Assembly (NCBI GenBank): GCA_964363055.1
Contig: CAYIGN010000023.1
Location: 1 to 10,961 of the forward strand
DNA from: CAYIGN01 sp964363055
GTDB lineage: Bacteria > Patescibacteriota > Minisyncoccia > Sungbacterales > HO2-52-23
Direction: 5' to 3'
Length of the DNA: 10,961 nt
Each line of letters starts with the position of its first letter. Position 1 is the first letter of the stretch. Both the position numbers and the translations under genes were made by a program. The notes below the pieces were generated by a model. The model was not told the origin of the DNA and searched no databases. It saw only the letters and a list, made by a program, of their open reading frames with translations. This document shows positions 1-6,254 of the stretch, in pieces.

Positions 1-49
1 GACGAAATCCGCACGATTTCGCCTTCAAAGCCATTTTTGAGATGGGTTC
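1..49 (-). mobile_element. Right end of a foldback MITE-like element (copy C), cut by the window edge
   Basis: The inverted-repeat end CATTTTTGAGATGGGTTC occupies 32-49 and is followed by TA at 50-51, the expected target duplication. Compared with the reverse complement of the element at 6086-6245, positions 1-50 match at 45 of 50 bases by my count, including interior sequence outside the terminal repeat, so the two are copies of the same subfamily in opposite orientation. The rest of the element lies outside the window. Confidence 0.8.
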
Positions 50-82
50 TAATTATTCTTCGAGTTTATCCAGAAATACCAG

Positions 83-286
83 TTACATTCCCTGCAGGTT
101 TTTCTCAATATTGGCATGGGTCTCTGCCATTGATGGGGCTGACTCGCCGGGATGTTTTTCGTCCATGTGCGCTTTAATGGCTTCCTCGGTCATCATTCCC
201 TGCATTTTACTCACAGCTTCTTCGCGGCTGTTTGCTTCGACGCTCGTCACATGCCCGCACGTACAGGTCATTGAATATGTGTTCAT
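83..286 (-). CDS. Small Cys/His protein, DUF1059-like
   Basis: A 67-residue soluble protein with no membrane segment. It opens MNTYSMTCTCGH, so a CxCG pair lies near residues 8-11, followed by an E-rich helix (SREEAVSKMQ) and a C-terminal AHMDEKHPGE stretch; this resembles the small DUF1059-type proteins of unknown function. The frame is open up to 379, but the segment before the methionine at 286 reads like translated non-coding DNA, so I place the start at 286. The upstream match to a Shine-Dalgarno sequence is weak (GGA about 13 bases before the ATG). After the TAA stop the frame continues with LVFLDKLEE to a second TAA at 53-55, directly before mobile-element copy C; this may be chance. 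Metal binding by Cys/His is inference. Confidence 0.55.
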   Translation of the reverse strand: MNTYSMTCTCGHVTSVEANSREEAVSKMQGMMTEEAIKAHMDEKHPGESAPSMAETHANIEKNLQGM

Positions 287-406
287 ATGTAAATTGTATC
301 CGCAGGAACTGCGAACAACGCGAGTAAATCTTACAATATACTGTATAACGAAAATGGGTGGCAGTATAGTTACGGCCACCCTGTAGATTATCGACGTGGG
401 ATATAT

Positions 407-1318
407 CTATCGGCGCGGCTTTACGGCAGCAAGGACAACCCCTGCCATAAGCAAACCTCCGCCAATAAGACGCGTAACCAGTCCTGCTTCCTGCAGGACC
501 ACCCCGCCGAGGAGCACTCCCAGCAACACCTTTGCGCGCAAACTTACGACAACCTCAACCAAGGGTCCTGCACGGAGCGCTGCTGCGGTAAAAACAGTTC
601 CTAACGCACCCAACGCTCCAATTGATGAAAGCTGCCACCAAGGTGTCCTGGAAAAAAGCGCCAGCGTCTCTGCCTGCTTTCCGAGACCAAATACCCCAAT
701 GGTATACCATACCTCTGTAATACCCACCAGGATCATGGCGTAGAGAGCTGGATGCATGCCGCCATAATCAGGACTCATCGCGCGCTGGTCGCACAGTGCG
801 GCGAGAGCAAATATTCCTGCCGCAATGAACGCAAGGGTAGACGAAATTACAGCTTGCACCTGCATTTCAATGCTCTGTGCTCCTTGATCAAGATGCAGCA
901 GGTAAACGCCCCCGAGGACCAATGGCACAGAAATGAATACCATCCGCGACACCGGTAGACCTCTTGCCACTCCGATGAAAAGCGCAAAAATTGGTACGGT
1001 CTCCCGAAGCGGCAACGCAGTCGATAAATCGCCGCGCCGCAATGCTTCCATAAACATCCAGTAGGCAACAACATTGCATAAGGCGGATATGTTGGCCCAC
1101 CTGAATGCCACCCACGACTGTACTGTCTCCCGGCCGCCTCTTTGCCGAAAATACATCCCTGTAGCAAAAGCGAACGGCGCAAGGAACACAAGCGCGCAGA
1201 GCCAAAATAAGAATGTGGCCTCTAGCGCCCCTGTTGGCGATGCATCCAGCGCGTCCTTCCAAAACAAGTCCTTTACCGCCCTCGCAACAGCCGCAATCCA
1301 TGCGTAATATACCCACAT
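407..1318 (-). CDS. EamA/DMT-superfamily membrane transporter
   Basis: A 303-residue hydrophobic protein, the usual size for a 10-helix drug/metabolite transporter made of two EamA repeats. Repeat 1 ends in the typical segment AYWMFMEALRRGDLSTALPL followed by two more helices. Repeat 2 ends FTAAALRAGPLVEVVVSL and then a Gly-rich pair of helices (LLGVLLGGVVL, LIGGGLLMAGVVLAAV), and the tail is basic (KPRR), as expected for a cytoplasmic end. The start is supported by a strong ribosome-binding site, GGGGAGGA, six bases before the ATG. It acts in the cytoplasmic membrane as a small-molecule exporter or exchanger; the substrate cannot be read from the sequence. It lies downstream of the deacetylase gene, but the terminator at 1459-1491 suggests separate transcription. 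Confidence 0.85.
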   Translation of the reverse strand: MWVYYAWIAAVARAVKDLFWKDALDASPTGALEATFLFWLCALVFLAPFAFATGMYFRQRGGRETVQSWVAFRWANISALCNVVAYWMFMEALRRGDLSTALPLRETVPIFALFIGVARGLPVSRMVFISVPLVLGGVYLLHLDQGAQSIEMQVQAVISSTLAFIAAGIFALAALCDQRAMSPDYGGMHPALYAMILVGITEVWYTIGVFGLGKQAETLALFSRTPWWQLSSIGALGALGTVFTAAALRAGPLVEVVVSLRAKVLLGVLLGGVVLQEAGLVTRLIGGGLLMAGVVLAAVKPRR

Positions 1319-1458
1319 GTCCTATCCTCCCCTTGGTGCAAATACCAAAGAACCTTCCAAATCAAATCAGGCTATTCGTAGCACACGGAGTTGTCTTATG
1401 CAAGAATTCCCAACTTATCATATAGAACCATCATGCGGCAAAGAATGTCATCCCCAAG

Positions 1459-1491
1459 AAAAAAGCCGCCGCGCCAGAAGGCACAGCGGCT
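1459..1491 (-). terminator. Intrinsic terminator after the polysaccharide deacetylase gene
   Basis: Read on the minus strand, AGCCGCTGTGCC, a TTCT loop and GGCGCGGCGGCT form a 12-bp stem (two G-T pairs) followed by six T residues. It lies 26 bases after the deacetylase stop codon and about 140 bases before the transporter start, so it separates the two transcription units. Confidence 0.9.
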
Positions 1492-1517
1492 ACCTGTTAC
1501 CAACCTCGAAGCATGCG

Positions 1518-2465
1518 CTAAAAATCTTTGAAGAACGCACAGTGGTATTCATCAATCCGCGGCATGTTATTGAGCTCGTAGGGCGGTAGGGACATATACG
1601 GTGTCGCTACGAGGTAATTCCAAGCGCTCGAGAAGTAACGCATCACTTCGCGGCGAATCTTGTCACTATATACTTCTCCGAAAGGATATGCAAAACTATT
1701 AGCTGGTTCTCTGCAGGGACGTTCCATACGCTCGAGACGCTCATAGGATTCCCGTATCTCCTCATACACTTCCCGCAATCCTATTGCAGTGAACCGAGGA
1801 TGCGTCATCGAATGGGCGCCAATCTCCATGCCACAATCTTCCAATACCCCGATGTCGTAATCATCAAGGAACCATTGCGCGGCAAACCCTTCCTGCGCGC
1901 CATCACTCATATAGCGCGCAAACATCTCCGCCAGCTTCTCTTCTTGGAGCGCTCTGGGGAGAATGTCATTAAAAATGTACTTGATCACGCGCAGGTGTGG
2001 CGGCTCGCCTTGCCGCATCTTCACCTGATTAAGCCATTCAAGCGTAACCAGATTGACCAGCGGCGCATAACGTGTACCCTGTAACACCGCGGGCAGAACT
2101 TCTTTTTCCATCCGTTCCGCTCCGAGCTTCTCAATAAGCACCTGGAATCCTATCACCGGGGGGAACATATACTCCAGGGTGCAGCCGATGACGAAGAATG
2201 TCGCGGGAATGCCGAATTCCGTCAAAATTGGCAATACGGTTTCGCGGTGCTCTTTTAGCCCATCATCGAAAGTAAGCACCACGTACTTCTCAGGCAGTGA
2301 CGCATCATTTCTCAGTGCGGTTGCAACATTACGGCAGGTAAGGAACGTATAGTCCTCGTCTACCAGGTAACGGATTTGCCTGCGCAATCGCTCCGGTGGA
2401 CAATTCGCTCCCGGCGCGCCTCCTTCACGAACATAGTGATACACCAAATGCAGTCCTCGGGTCAT
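1518..2465 (-). CDS. NodB-type polysaccharide deacetylase (CE4 family)
   Basis: A 315-residue protein with the carbohydrate esterase 4 signature in order: TFDDG at 65-69 (catalytic base and metal-binding Asp), AHSMTHPRF at 217-225 (the metal-binding HxxxH, H218 and H222), AYPFG at 259-263 and MPRID at 301-305. The family removes N-acetyl groups from GlcNAc-containing glycans using a divalent metal. About 120 residues lie between the first two motifs, longer than in minimal NodB domains, as in enzymes of polysaccharide loci. No signal peptide or membrane helix is visible, so it may act on a cytoplasmic or lipid-linked intermediate rather than on finished wall. The start has a good ribosome-binding site (GGGAGG, eight bases before ATG). 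It is divergent from the transporter gene at 2581 and closed by its own terminator. Confidence 0.9.
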   Translation of the reverse strand: MTRGLHLVYHYVREGGAPGANCPPERLRRQIRYLVDEDYTFLTCRNVATALRNDASLPEKYVVLTFDDGLKEHRETVLPILTEFGIPATFFVIGCTLEYMFPPVIGFQVLIEKLGAERMEKEVLPAVLQGTRYAPLVNLVTLEWLNQVKMRQGEPPHLRVIKYIFNDILPRALQEEKLAEMFARYMSDGAQEGFAAQWFLDDYDIGVLEDCGMEIGAHSMTHPRFTAIGLREVYEEIRESYERLERMERPCREPANSFAYPFGEVYSDKIRREVMRYFSSAWNYLVATPYMSLPPYELNNMPRIDEYHCAFFKDF

Positions 2466-2580
2466 CGCGCATCCCTCCCTGTGGCTGGATTGTCAGTGAA
2501 CTGTACTGTTTAACGTAAACACAAGGTATCATACCTGCTCGCATTTTTTAAGGAGAACCTTCAAATGCTATACTACCCGT
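2466..2580. promoter_or_regulatory. Divergent intergenic region between deacetylase and second transporter
   Basis: On the plus strand TATACT at 2570-2575 is a fair -10 box whose expected start site falls at or just after the ATG at 2581, so the transporter mRNA could be leaderless; no convincing -35 is seen. A strong Shine-Dalgarno (AAGGAG, 2550-2555) instead serves the ATG at 2565, which is out of frame with the transporter. Small inverted repeats, GTTTAACGTAAAC at 2508-2520 and GGTATCATACC at 2525-2535, could be protein-binding sites. I see no clear minus-strand promoter for the deacetylase. Confidence 0.4.
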
Positions 2581-2645
2581 ATGTTTGGCATTCTCTTTGC
2601 CCTTGTTGCCGCACTCGCGCAATCGCTGCAAGGGGCAATCAATAA
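2565..2645 (+). other. Possible 26-codon upstream ORF overlapping the transporter start
   Basis: ATG at 2565 is nine bases after AAGGAG, ideal spacing, and reads 26 codons (starting MLYYPYVWHS) to a TAA at 2643-2645, overlapping the transporter gene in another frame. It could be a leader peptide that couples translation. Alternatively a one-base error near 2578 hides the fact that the transporter itself starts at 2565. The peptide is Cys/Arg-rich and resembles no family I know. Confidence 0.25.
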
Positions 2646-3435
2646 AAGACTTCTGGAAACAATTCCAAGCCGTCTGCTGCTCTTACTCGCCTATGGCGGT
2701 GCGGCGATTTTCACTTCTCCCCTTATTATCTACGCGGGTATACCGCGTCTTGACGCGACATTCTTTATTGCCGGCTTTTCAGGCGCGATGCTCAACGCCG
2801 CCGCAACGCTCCTCCTCTGGGAAGCGCTCAAGCGCGACAACCTGTCGCGGGTATTTCCCTTTCTAGCCCTGGCGCCGCTCTTTTCCGTTGTGACGGCGCT
2901 ACTCATCCTACACGAACTGCCCTCACATCAGGGACTCTTTGGCATAATATTGATTGTTGCTGGGCTTTTCATCATCGAGCGCCCCACACGTACCGGCACC
3001 GCACGCACACAATCCCATTCTGGTTTTCTCTTCGTCGTCTTGTCGGCATTTCTCATCTCACTCAATATTGCGGTTGATCGTCTCGCAATCCTCCACTCAA
3101 GCCCCCTCTTTTATCCTACTTTTTTCTTCGGCGCAGCCCTTGTACCTGTACTCCTATATATCCTAATCAAACAGCCCGCCGCTTCACCACGTATCTTCAT
3201 CCCTAACTCCCGCTCTCTCCTTGCAAGCTCGTTCCTGCTTGCCGTCGGTGGAATACTGACCTCGCTGGCGTTATCGCTTACGCTTGCAAGCTATGTCTCA
3301 GCGATCAAGCGCCTCGGCGTCCTGTTTGCCATTCTTTGGGGAGCAAAATTTTTGAAAGAAGAAATCAGCGTACGGCTTGCCGCCGGCGCCCTACTCGCAA
3401 CCCTCGGTGCTATCCTCATCGCCCTCGCCCATTGA
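2581..3435 (+). CDS. EamA/DMT-superfamily membrane transporter
   Basis: A 284-residue, very hydrophobic protein and the only plus-strand gene of the window. It has two EamA repeats, about ten membrane helices in all. Repeat 1 carries the characteristic LLLWEALKRDNLSRVFPFLA segment (residues about 77-96) followed by a HELPSHQGLFGIILIVAGLF loop and helix; repeat 2 has SYVSAIKRLGVLFAILWGAKFLKEE, the usual kinked helix before the final pair. The substrate is unknown; the family moves metabolites or drugs across the cytoplasmic membrane. The ATG at 2581 lacks a well-spaced ribosome-binding site; see the upstream region. The gene ends convergently with the PaaX/Cas2-like gene, and a long palindrome starts at the base after its TGA stop. 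Confidence 0.85.
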   Translation: MFGILFALVAALAQSLQGAINKRLLETIPSRLLLLLAYGGAAIFTSPLIIYAGIPRLDATFFIAGFSGAMLNAAATLLLWEALKRDNLSRVFPFLALAPLFSVVTALLILHELPSHQGLFGIILIVAGLFIIERPTRTGTARTQSHSGFLFVVLSAFLISLNIAVDRLAILHSSPLFYPTFFFGAALVPVLLYILIKQPAASPRIFIPNSRSLLASSFLLAVGGILTSLALSLTLASYVSAIKRLGVLFAILWGAKFLKEEISVRLAAGALLATLGAILIALAH

Positions 3436-3483
3436 GCATAAAGTAAATCTAATTTGCCTAGGCAGATTAGTTTTACTTTATGC
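3436..3483. repeat. 48-bp near-perfect palindrome between convergent genes
   Basis: The arms 3436-3459 and 3460-3483 meet at the centre CCT|AGG and match at 22 of 24 positions by my comparison. The palindrome begins right after the TGA of the transporter gene and covers the TAA stop and last codons of the PaaX/Cas2-like gene. Positions 3442-3464 repeat exactly, in direct orientation, at 4204-4226 beside the promoter of that gene. Further out, GCCCTC (3421-3426) and GAGGGC (3488-3493) also pair. It could be a second operator, an mRNA-end hairpin for both genes, or one end of a mobile unit; there is no T-tract, so it is not a standard terminator. Confidence 0.85.
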
Positions 3484-4189
3484 GCGTGAGGGCAAAGTGT
3501 CCCAGAAGATCGTCTTCCGGAGACAACGAATCCGTTTCGACATACCGAACGTATTGCTGGATATCATAAATGTCTGCAAGGAATACTATCTCCTCTTCAC
3601 ACGGATAGGGGAAGATAAACACACTCTTCTGCAAAAAGAAAAACCCCATAAGCTTCAATTTCTCACGCAGGCCTTCCCGCGCCCACTTATGCCGATTGGG
3701 GATGTCAAAAGTGACCATACGCCACCTTCCGTCCCATCTTGCCGGCGGAGTTATTTTCAGTTCGCCAAACGCGTGAGCAATGACTTTACGATTCCCGAAT
3801 TCAGTCAGGCGAACTTCGGCAATCTCATCTTCTGCATTCTCTTTTTTAACCCGGGCGTATCCGCATCGCTCTAGGTACTGAAGCTGCCTTCTCAGCGCAT
3901 GCCCGGTAAAAAACCTCCGCCTGCCGCCAATTCTTCCAAAAGCAGCGAAGATATTCGGCGCAACCGCTGCGATGACCGCTATACCGCCCAATGCGGCGAG
4001 AACAAGAAGTGTTTTTCCTATAACTATGCCAGTGCGCTTTGTCATGTCGCGAAACTCTTCGCGACGCCTTGTCCGCTCCATCGCATCCCACTCTTTCTGC
4101 AGTCGGCCAACGAGGAACGGCTCGTGGGCAGCAAGACGCGCCTCAAGTTTCTTCTCATACGCCCTTTTGCGCATCAAGGGTCTTTTCAT
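3473..4189 (-). CDS. PaaX-like regulator with Cas2-like C-terminal domain and a membrane helix
   Basis: A 238-residue protein of a type I associate with Candidate Phyla Radiation genomes. Residues 1-50 are highly charged and probably helical, 55-84 form one strong membrane segment (GKTLLVLAALGGIAVIAAV), 92-140 look like a winged helix (ALRRQLQYLERCGYARVKK, then LTEFGNRKV), and 152-222 are the PaaX central, Cas2-like ferredoxin fold (WDGRWRMVTFDIP, LQKSVFIFPYPCEEE, YVRYVETDSL). The Asp of TFDIP aligns with the metal-binding Asp of Cas2, but PaaX relatives are DNA-binding regulators and nuclease activity is unproven. A GGTGAT ribosome-binding site eight bases upstream supports this start; M49 is an alternative closer to the shorter forms I recall. 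A palindrome overlaps the promoter, which suggests autoregulation by a membrane-tethered repressor. Confidence 0.8.
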   Translation of the reverse strand: MKRPLMRKRAYEKKLEARLAAHEPFLVGRLQKEWDAMERTRRREEFRDMTKRTGIVIGKTLLVLAALGGIAVIAAVAPNIFAAFGRIGGRRRFFTGHALRRQLQYLERCGYARVKKENAEDEIAEVRLTEFGNRKVIAHAFGELKITPPARWDGRWRMVTFDIPNRHKWAREGLREKLKLMGFFFLQKSVFIFPYPCEEEIVFLADIYDIQQYVRYVETDSLSPEDDLLGHFALTRIK

Positions 4190-4207
4190 CTTATCACCAG
4201 TTTAGTA

Positions 4208-4235
4208 AATCTAATTTGCCTAGGCAAATTAGATT
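4208..4235. promoter_or_regulatory. Perfect 28-bp palindrome, probable operator of the PaaX/Cas2-like gene
   Basis: AATCTAATTTGCCT and its exact complement AGGCAAATTAGATT abut with no spacer. The last three bases overlap the -10 box of the minus-strand promoter, and the rest covers the expected transcription start. Bound protein here would block its own promoter. A 23-bp stretch (4204-4226) is repeated exactly at 3442-3464. Confidence 0.75.
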
Positions 4236-4238
4236 ATA
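4233..4238 (-). promoter_or_regulatory. -10 box of the PaaX/Cas2-like gene
   Basis: A consensus TATAAT read on the minus strand, 43 bases before the ATG at 4189. The -35 region (around 4256-4261) matches the consensus poorly, so the promoter may be weak or need an activator. Confidence 0.55.
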
Positions 4239-4276
4239 CACAGCGCTGCCGTACGCGTATCACCATGTGTATACAT

Positions 4277-4310
4277 AAAAAAAGCCGCTCGGCAGTGCGC
4301 ACGAACGGCT
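4277..4310 (-). terminator. Intrinsic terminator after the glycosyltransferase-like gene
   Basis: On the minus strand AGCCGTTCG pairs with CGAGCGGCT (9 bp, one G-T pair) around a loop containing GTGCGCAC, followed by seven T residues. It lies 42 bases after the TAG stop at 4353 and isolates the glycosyltransferase unit from the PaaX/Cas2-like gene. Confidence 0.9.
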
Positions 4311-4352
4311 GGAATGTTTATGGTAGACACCATTCACGCCAGAGAGCGATCT

Positions 4353-4769
4353 CTAAAAGAGGTACTGCCCTCTGGTTGTCTTACCGTTGTAAAAGTCCAG
4401 TAGTGCCCGCACCTCTTCGGCCGCGGTGTTCGGATTCATCCACGGCTGATTTAGGAAAGCGCTACCGAATTCGTCCAGCGCCCGGCGCACTGCCTCCACC
4501 GGAGGGTCACGAAGTACCGGCAGGTTGCGCGCCTGATCCAGCATTGCAACCACAGCCCCCATATCAATGCCGAGGGTGGATCCCCAAGTCCGACATATAG
4601 TATGCGGTACAGGACAGAATTCTATCAAACGACCAAGTTGCGCGCTCTGCACCTGCCCTTCCAGTGATCCACCCCAAGTGGTGTGTACAATCCAATCCCA
4701 ATTCCATTTTAGGTACCGCTCCGCGGAAAAGGCCTGCAGCCCGGTGAACCCGTCTTCTGAAAAATCGGT
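4353..4769 (-). pseudogene. 3' part of an interrupted glycosyltransferase-like gene
   Basis: This is the same reading frame as the gene part ending at 4770; only a TAA at 4770-4772 separates them. The 138 codons after the stop begin TDFSEDGFTGLQAF and include GGSLEGQVQSAQLGRLIEF and CPVPHTICRTWGST. That order (a sGlqaF-like element, an E-containing helix, then a PV...R..G.S strand and loop) resembles the C-terminal half of GT-A-fold family 2 transferases such as dolichyl-phosphate mannose synthase. A GTG at 4650-4652 is the best candidate for independent initiation, but it would give only 99 residues lacking the first motif. The frame is otherwise clean, which argues for recent mutation, a consensus error, or readthrough. 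It ends with TAG and a good terminator. Confidence 0.55.
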
Positions 4770-5228
4770 TTAACCGCAAATCACGATCCCCGCAAGAGCG
4801 GTGAGGTAACATTCCATCAGCGCGCGCGCTTTTCCCACGGAAGGGTTATCAGTGAGGGAAGAAGCAATATCATCACGACATCCCACCGTATGATCCGTCA
4901 GGCCAATCCGTGACAACACGTCTTCCGCCGCTTCCACACCGTAGTAGAGCGGTGCGAGATTGTGGGCAATCCGCTTCACCCCCGTCTTCTGTATGATATC
5001 CGTGACCACTGGGTAGGCGTAGCGCAGCGCCCCCCAGATACCGAGGGGTTTTACAACGTGCTCCACCCTAACCCGGGGAGAAGGAAAACCGATCTCCTTC
5101 CCCTGCGCAATCACCAATACTTCGGCGTCGGATATCTCACCCAAGCCGCAGATTTTCTGTACCAGATTCGGCGGCGTTTCATCTTCCGGCTTTGTGTAGA
5201 TCGTCGTCACAATCAATGTCTTAGCCAT
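4770..5228 (-). CDS. 5' part of an interrupted glycosyltransferase-like gene
   Basis: 152 residues ending in ALAGIVICG at a TAA. The start MAKTLIVTTIYTKPEDE is a plausible first strand of a nucleotide-binding fold, followed by a second strand (AEVLVIAQGKE) and KPLGIWGALRYAYPVV, similar in place to the Gly-rich Ala-Leu helix of GT-A glycosyltransferases. No DxD motif can be named with confidence. A GGGGGG-containing ribosome-binding site just before the ATG supports the start. Together with the in-frame continuation (4353-4769) it would make a protein of 291 residues. By context it may act in assembly of the surface glycan encoded to the right. The family call is inference from motif order; the premature stop is seen directly. 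Confidence 0.6.
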   Translation of the reverse strand: MAKTLIVTTIYTKPEDETPPNLVQKICGLGEISDAEVLVIAQGKEIGFPSPRVRVEHVVKPLGIWGALRYAYPVVTDIIQKTGVKRIAHNLAPLYYGVEAAEDVLSRIGLTDHTVGCRDDIASSLTDNPSVGKARALMECYLTALAGIVICG

Positions 5229-5271
5229 CCGTCATCCCCCCTATCTATCTGACGGCAGGTTGCAAAGGAAC

Positions 5272-5296
5272 AAAAACGGCTATCGCCTGATAGCCG
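5272..5296 (-). terminator. Intrinsic terminator after the CMP-sugar synthetase gene
   Basis: On the minus strand CGGCTATC, an AGGC loop and GATAGCCG form a perfect 8-bp stem followed by five T residues. It lies 35 bases after the TAG of the gene at 5332 and ends the sugar-nucleotide cluster. Confidence 0.85.
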
Positions 5297-5331
5297 CTAT
5301 AGTATACAAAATGTTACTGTTCTGTCCAGCG

Positions 5332-6042
5332 CTACGGCCTATGTTTCATCAGTGCCTCGGCAATGATAAGATCAACTGGTTCGTCAACATCGATTGCCAG
5401 CGCGCGATCAATAATGACCGATTTGCTGCGTTTGCCTTGAATCGTGCCTGTTTCCCATAAATTGTCCGGACGAAAGGTATAGACCGTGCCGATCACATAC
5501 ATCGGCGGGCGCTTCCCTATTTTCTGTGCTTCCGCGCGCTCTTTCTCAAGCAAGAAATGCGTATATCCCTCTGCATCAATATACCGGATGTTATAGGGAT
5601 GAAAAATCGTCGGCACTTCAAAAACCGTCTCCGCTGAATCAACTCCGCTTTCAAAAAGCAGACGCACGGTGTCATCAATATGCGCGGCGGTAACAAGCGG
5701 GCTCGTCGGCTGGACCAATACCACTGCATCCGGCCAATATCCTTCTTTCTCCTTCAGAAACTCAAGCGCATGCTTGAGCACGGGCACGTGGCCGGTTGAA
5801 TCCTGCGCCAATTCTTTTGGACGCAGATATGGAATCTCCGCGCCATTCGTGCGCCCAACTTCTGCCATCTCCTCGTCATCGGTATCTACAATGATCCGGT
5901 TCACTGTCTGGCTCTTTTTGAGCGCATCCAACACATACGCCATCATCGGCCTGCCAAGGAGCGGGGCAATACTTTTTTTAAGAATACGCTTTGAGCCGCC
6001 CCGCGCGGTGACAATGCCTAAAATTTTCTTTTCCATCGCCAT
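5332..6042 (-). CDS. neuA: NeuA-type cytidylyltransferase (CMP-nonulosonic acid synthetase)
   Basis: A 236-residue soluble enzyme that would join CTP and a nonulosonic acid (sialic, legionaminic or related) to give the CMP-sugar used by glycosyltransferases. Seen are the N-terminal ARGGSKRI CTP-binding loop (13-20), VLVQPTSPL (108-116), the RPPMYVIGTVYTFR strand and loop (178-191), and the metal-site region AIDVDEPVDL (216-225). Length fits the family (about 220-235). After the CTP loop, the Lys-Asn usual in the family reads Lys-Ser here. Which acid is activated cannot be told; CMP-Kdo synthetase is less likely from these motifs. Either ATG at 6042 or ATG at 6036 could be the start; neither has a good ribosome-binding site. 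Before mobile-element copy A arrived, the epimerase stop would have been about 48 bases upstream, so the two were probably co-transcribed. Confidence 0.85.
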   Translation of the reverse strand: MAMEKKILGIVTARGGSKRILKKSIAPLLGRPMMAYVLDALKKSQTVNRIIVDTDDEEMAEVGRTNGAEIPYLRPKELAQDSTGHVPVLKHALEFLKEKEGYWPDAVVLVQPTSPLVTAAHIDDTVRLLFESGVDSAETVFEVPTIFHPYNIRYIDAEGYTHFLLEKERAEAQKIGKRPPMYVIGTVYTFRPDNLWETGTIQGKRSKSVIIDRALAIDVDEPVDLIIAEALMKHRP

Positions 6043-6054
6043 AAATAAACCATC

Positions 6055-6254
6055 GAGTTACTATTTTACGCTTGAGCGTAAAATAGAACCCATCTCAAAA
6101 ATGGCTTTGCCGGCGAATACGAGCGGATTTCGTCGCTCATCCGCCGCCGCAGGGGCGATTCGTATCAGAGATACGATGAGCCCCGAGAAGGCGGATGAGC
6201 AGAAATCCGCCGTATGCAGCCCAAATGCATTTTTGAGATGGGTTCTAGTAACTC
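6055..6254. repeat. Perfect hairpin (17-bp stem) split by a mobile element
   Basis: The left flank reads GAGTTACTATTTTACGC, TTGA, GCGTAAAATA up to 6085, and the right flank continues GTAACTC at 6248-6254. Removing 6086-6247 (the element plus one TA) restores GAGTTACTATTTTACGC / TTGA / GCGTAAAATAGTAACTC, a perfect 17-bp stem with a 4-base loop. The restored hairpin overlaps the TGA stop of the epimerase gene, like the palindrome at 3436-3483 at another gene end. Its role may be mRNA-end structure or protein binding; there is no T-tract. Confidence 0.85.
6086..6245 (+). mobile_element. MITE-like foldback element, copy A (160 bp, TA target duplication)
   Basis: It begins GAACCCATCTCAAAAATG and ends with the exact complement, flanked by TA at 6084-6085 and 6246-6247. 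The interior is itself foldback: a GCGGATTTCGTCGCTCATCC-like arm pairs imperfectly with GGCGGATGAGCAGAAATCCGCC-type sequence in pieces near 6181-6211, and the centre holds GGGGC...GCCCC with TCGTATC/GATACGA around an AGA loop. There is no coding capacity, so a transposase elsewhere must act on it. TA duplication is typical of IS630/Tc1-mariner and some IS5-group elements. It sits between the epimerase and NeuA genes. Confidence 0.9.

Noticed and set aside
3473..4189. CRISPR adaptation gene cas2
   Set aside because: The Cas2-like part is only the C-terminal domain of a PaaX-type protein with winged helix and membrane helix; no repeat-spacer array or other cas gene is present.
3899..4600. Plus-strand open frame of 233 codons
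   Set aside because: It runs across a terminator, the operator palindrome and parts of two minus-strand genes, and the translation has no family-like features.
4353..5228. Frameshift as the cause of the split glycosyltransferase-like gene
   Set aside because: The two halves are in the same reading frame (start positions differ by a multiple of three), so only a stop codon separates them.
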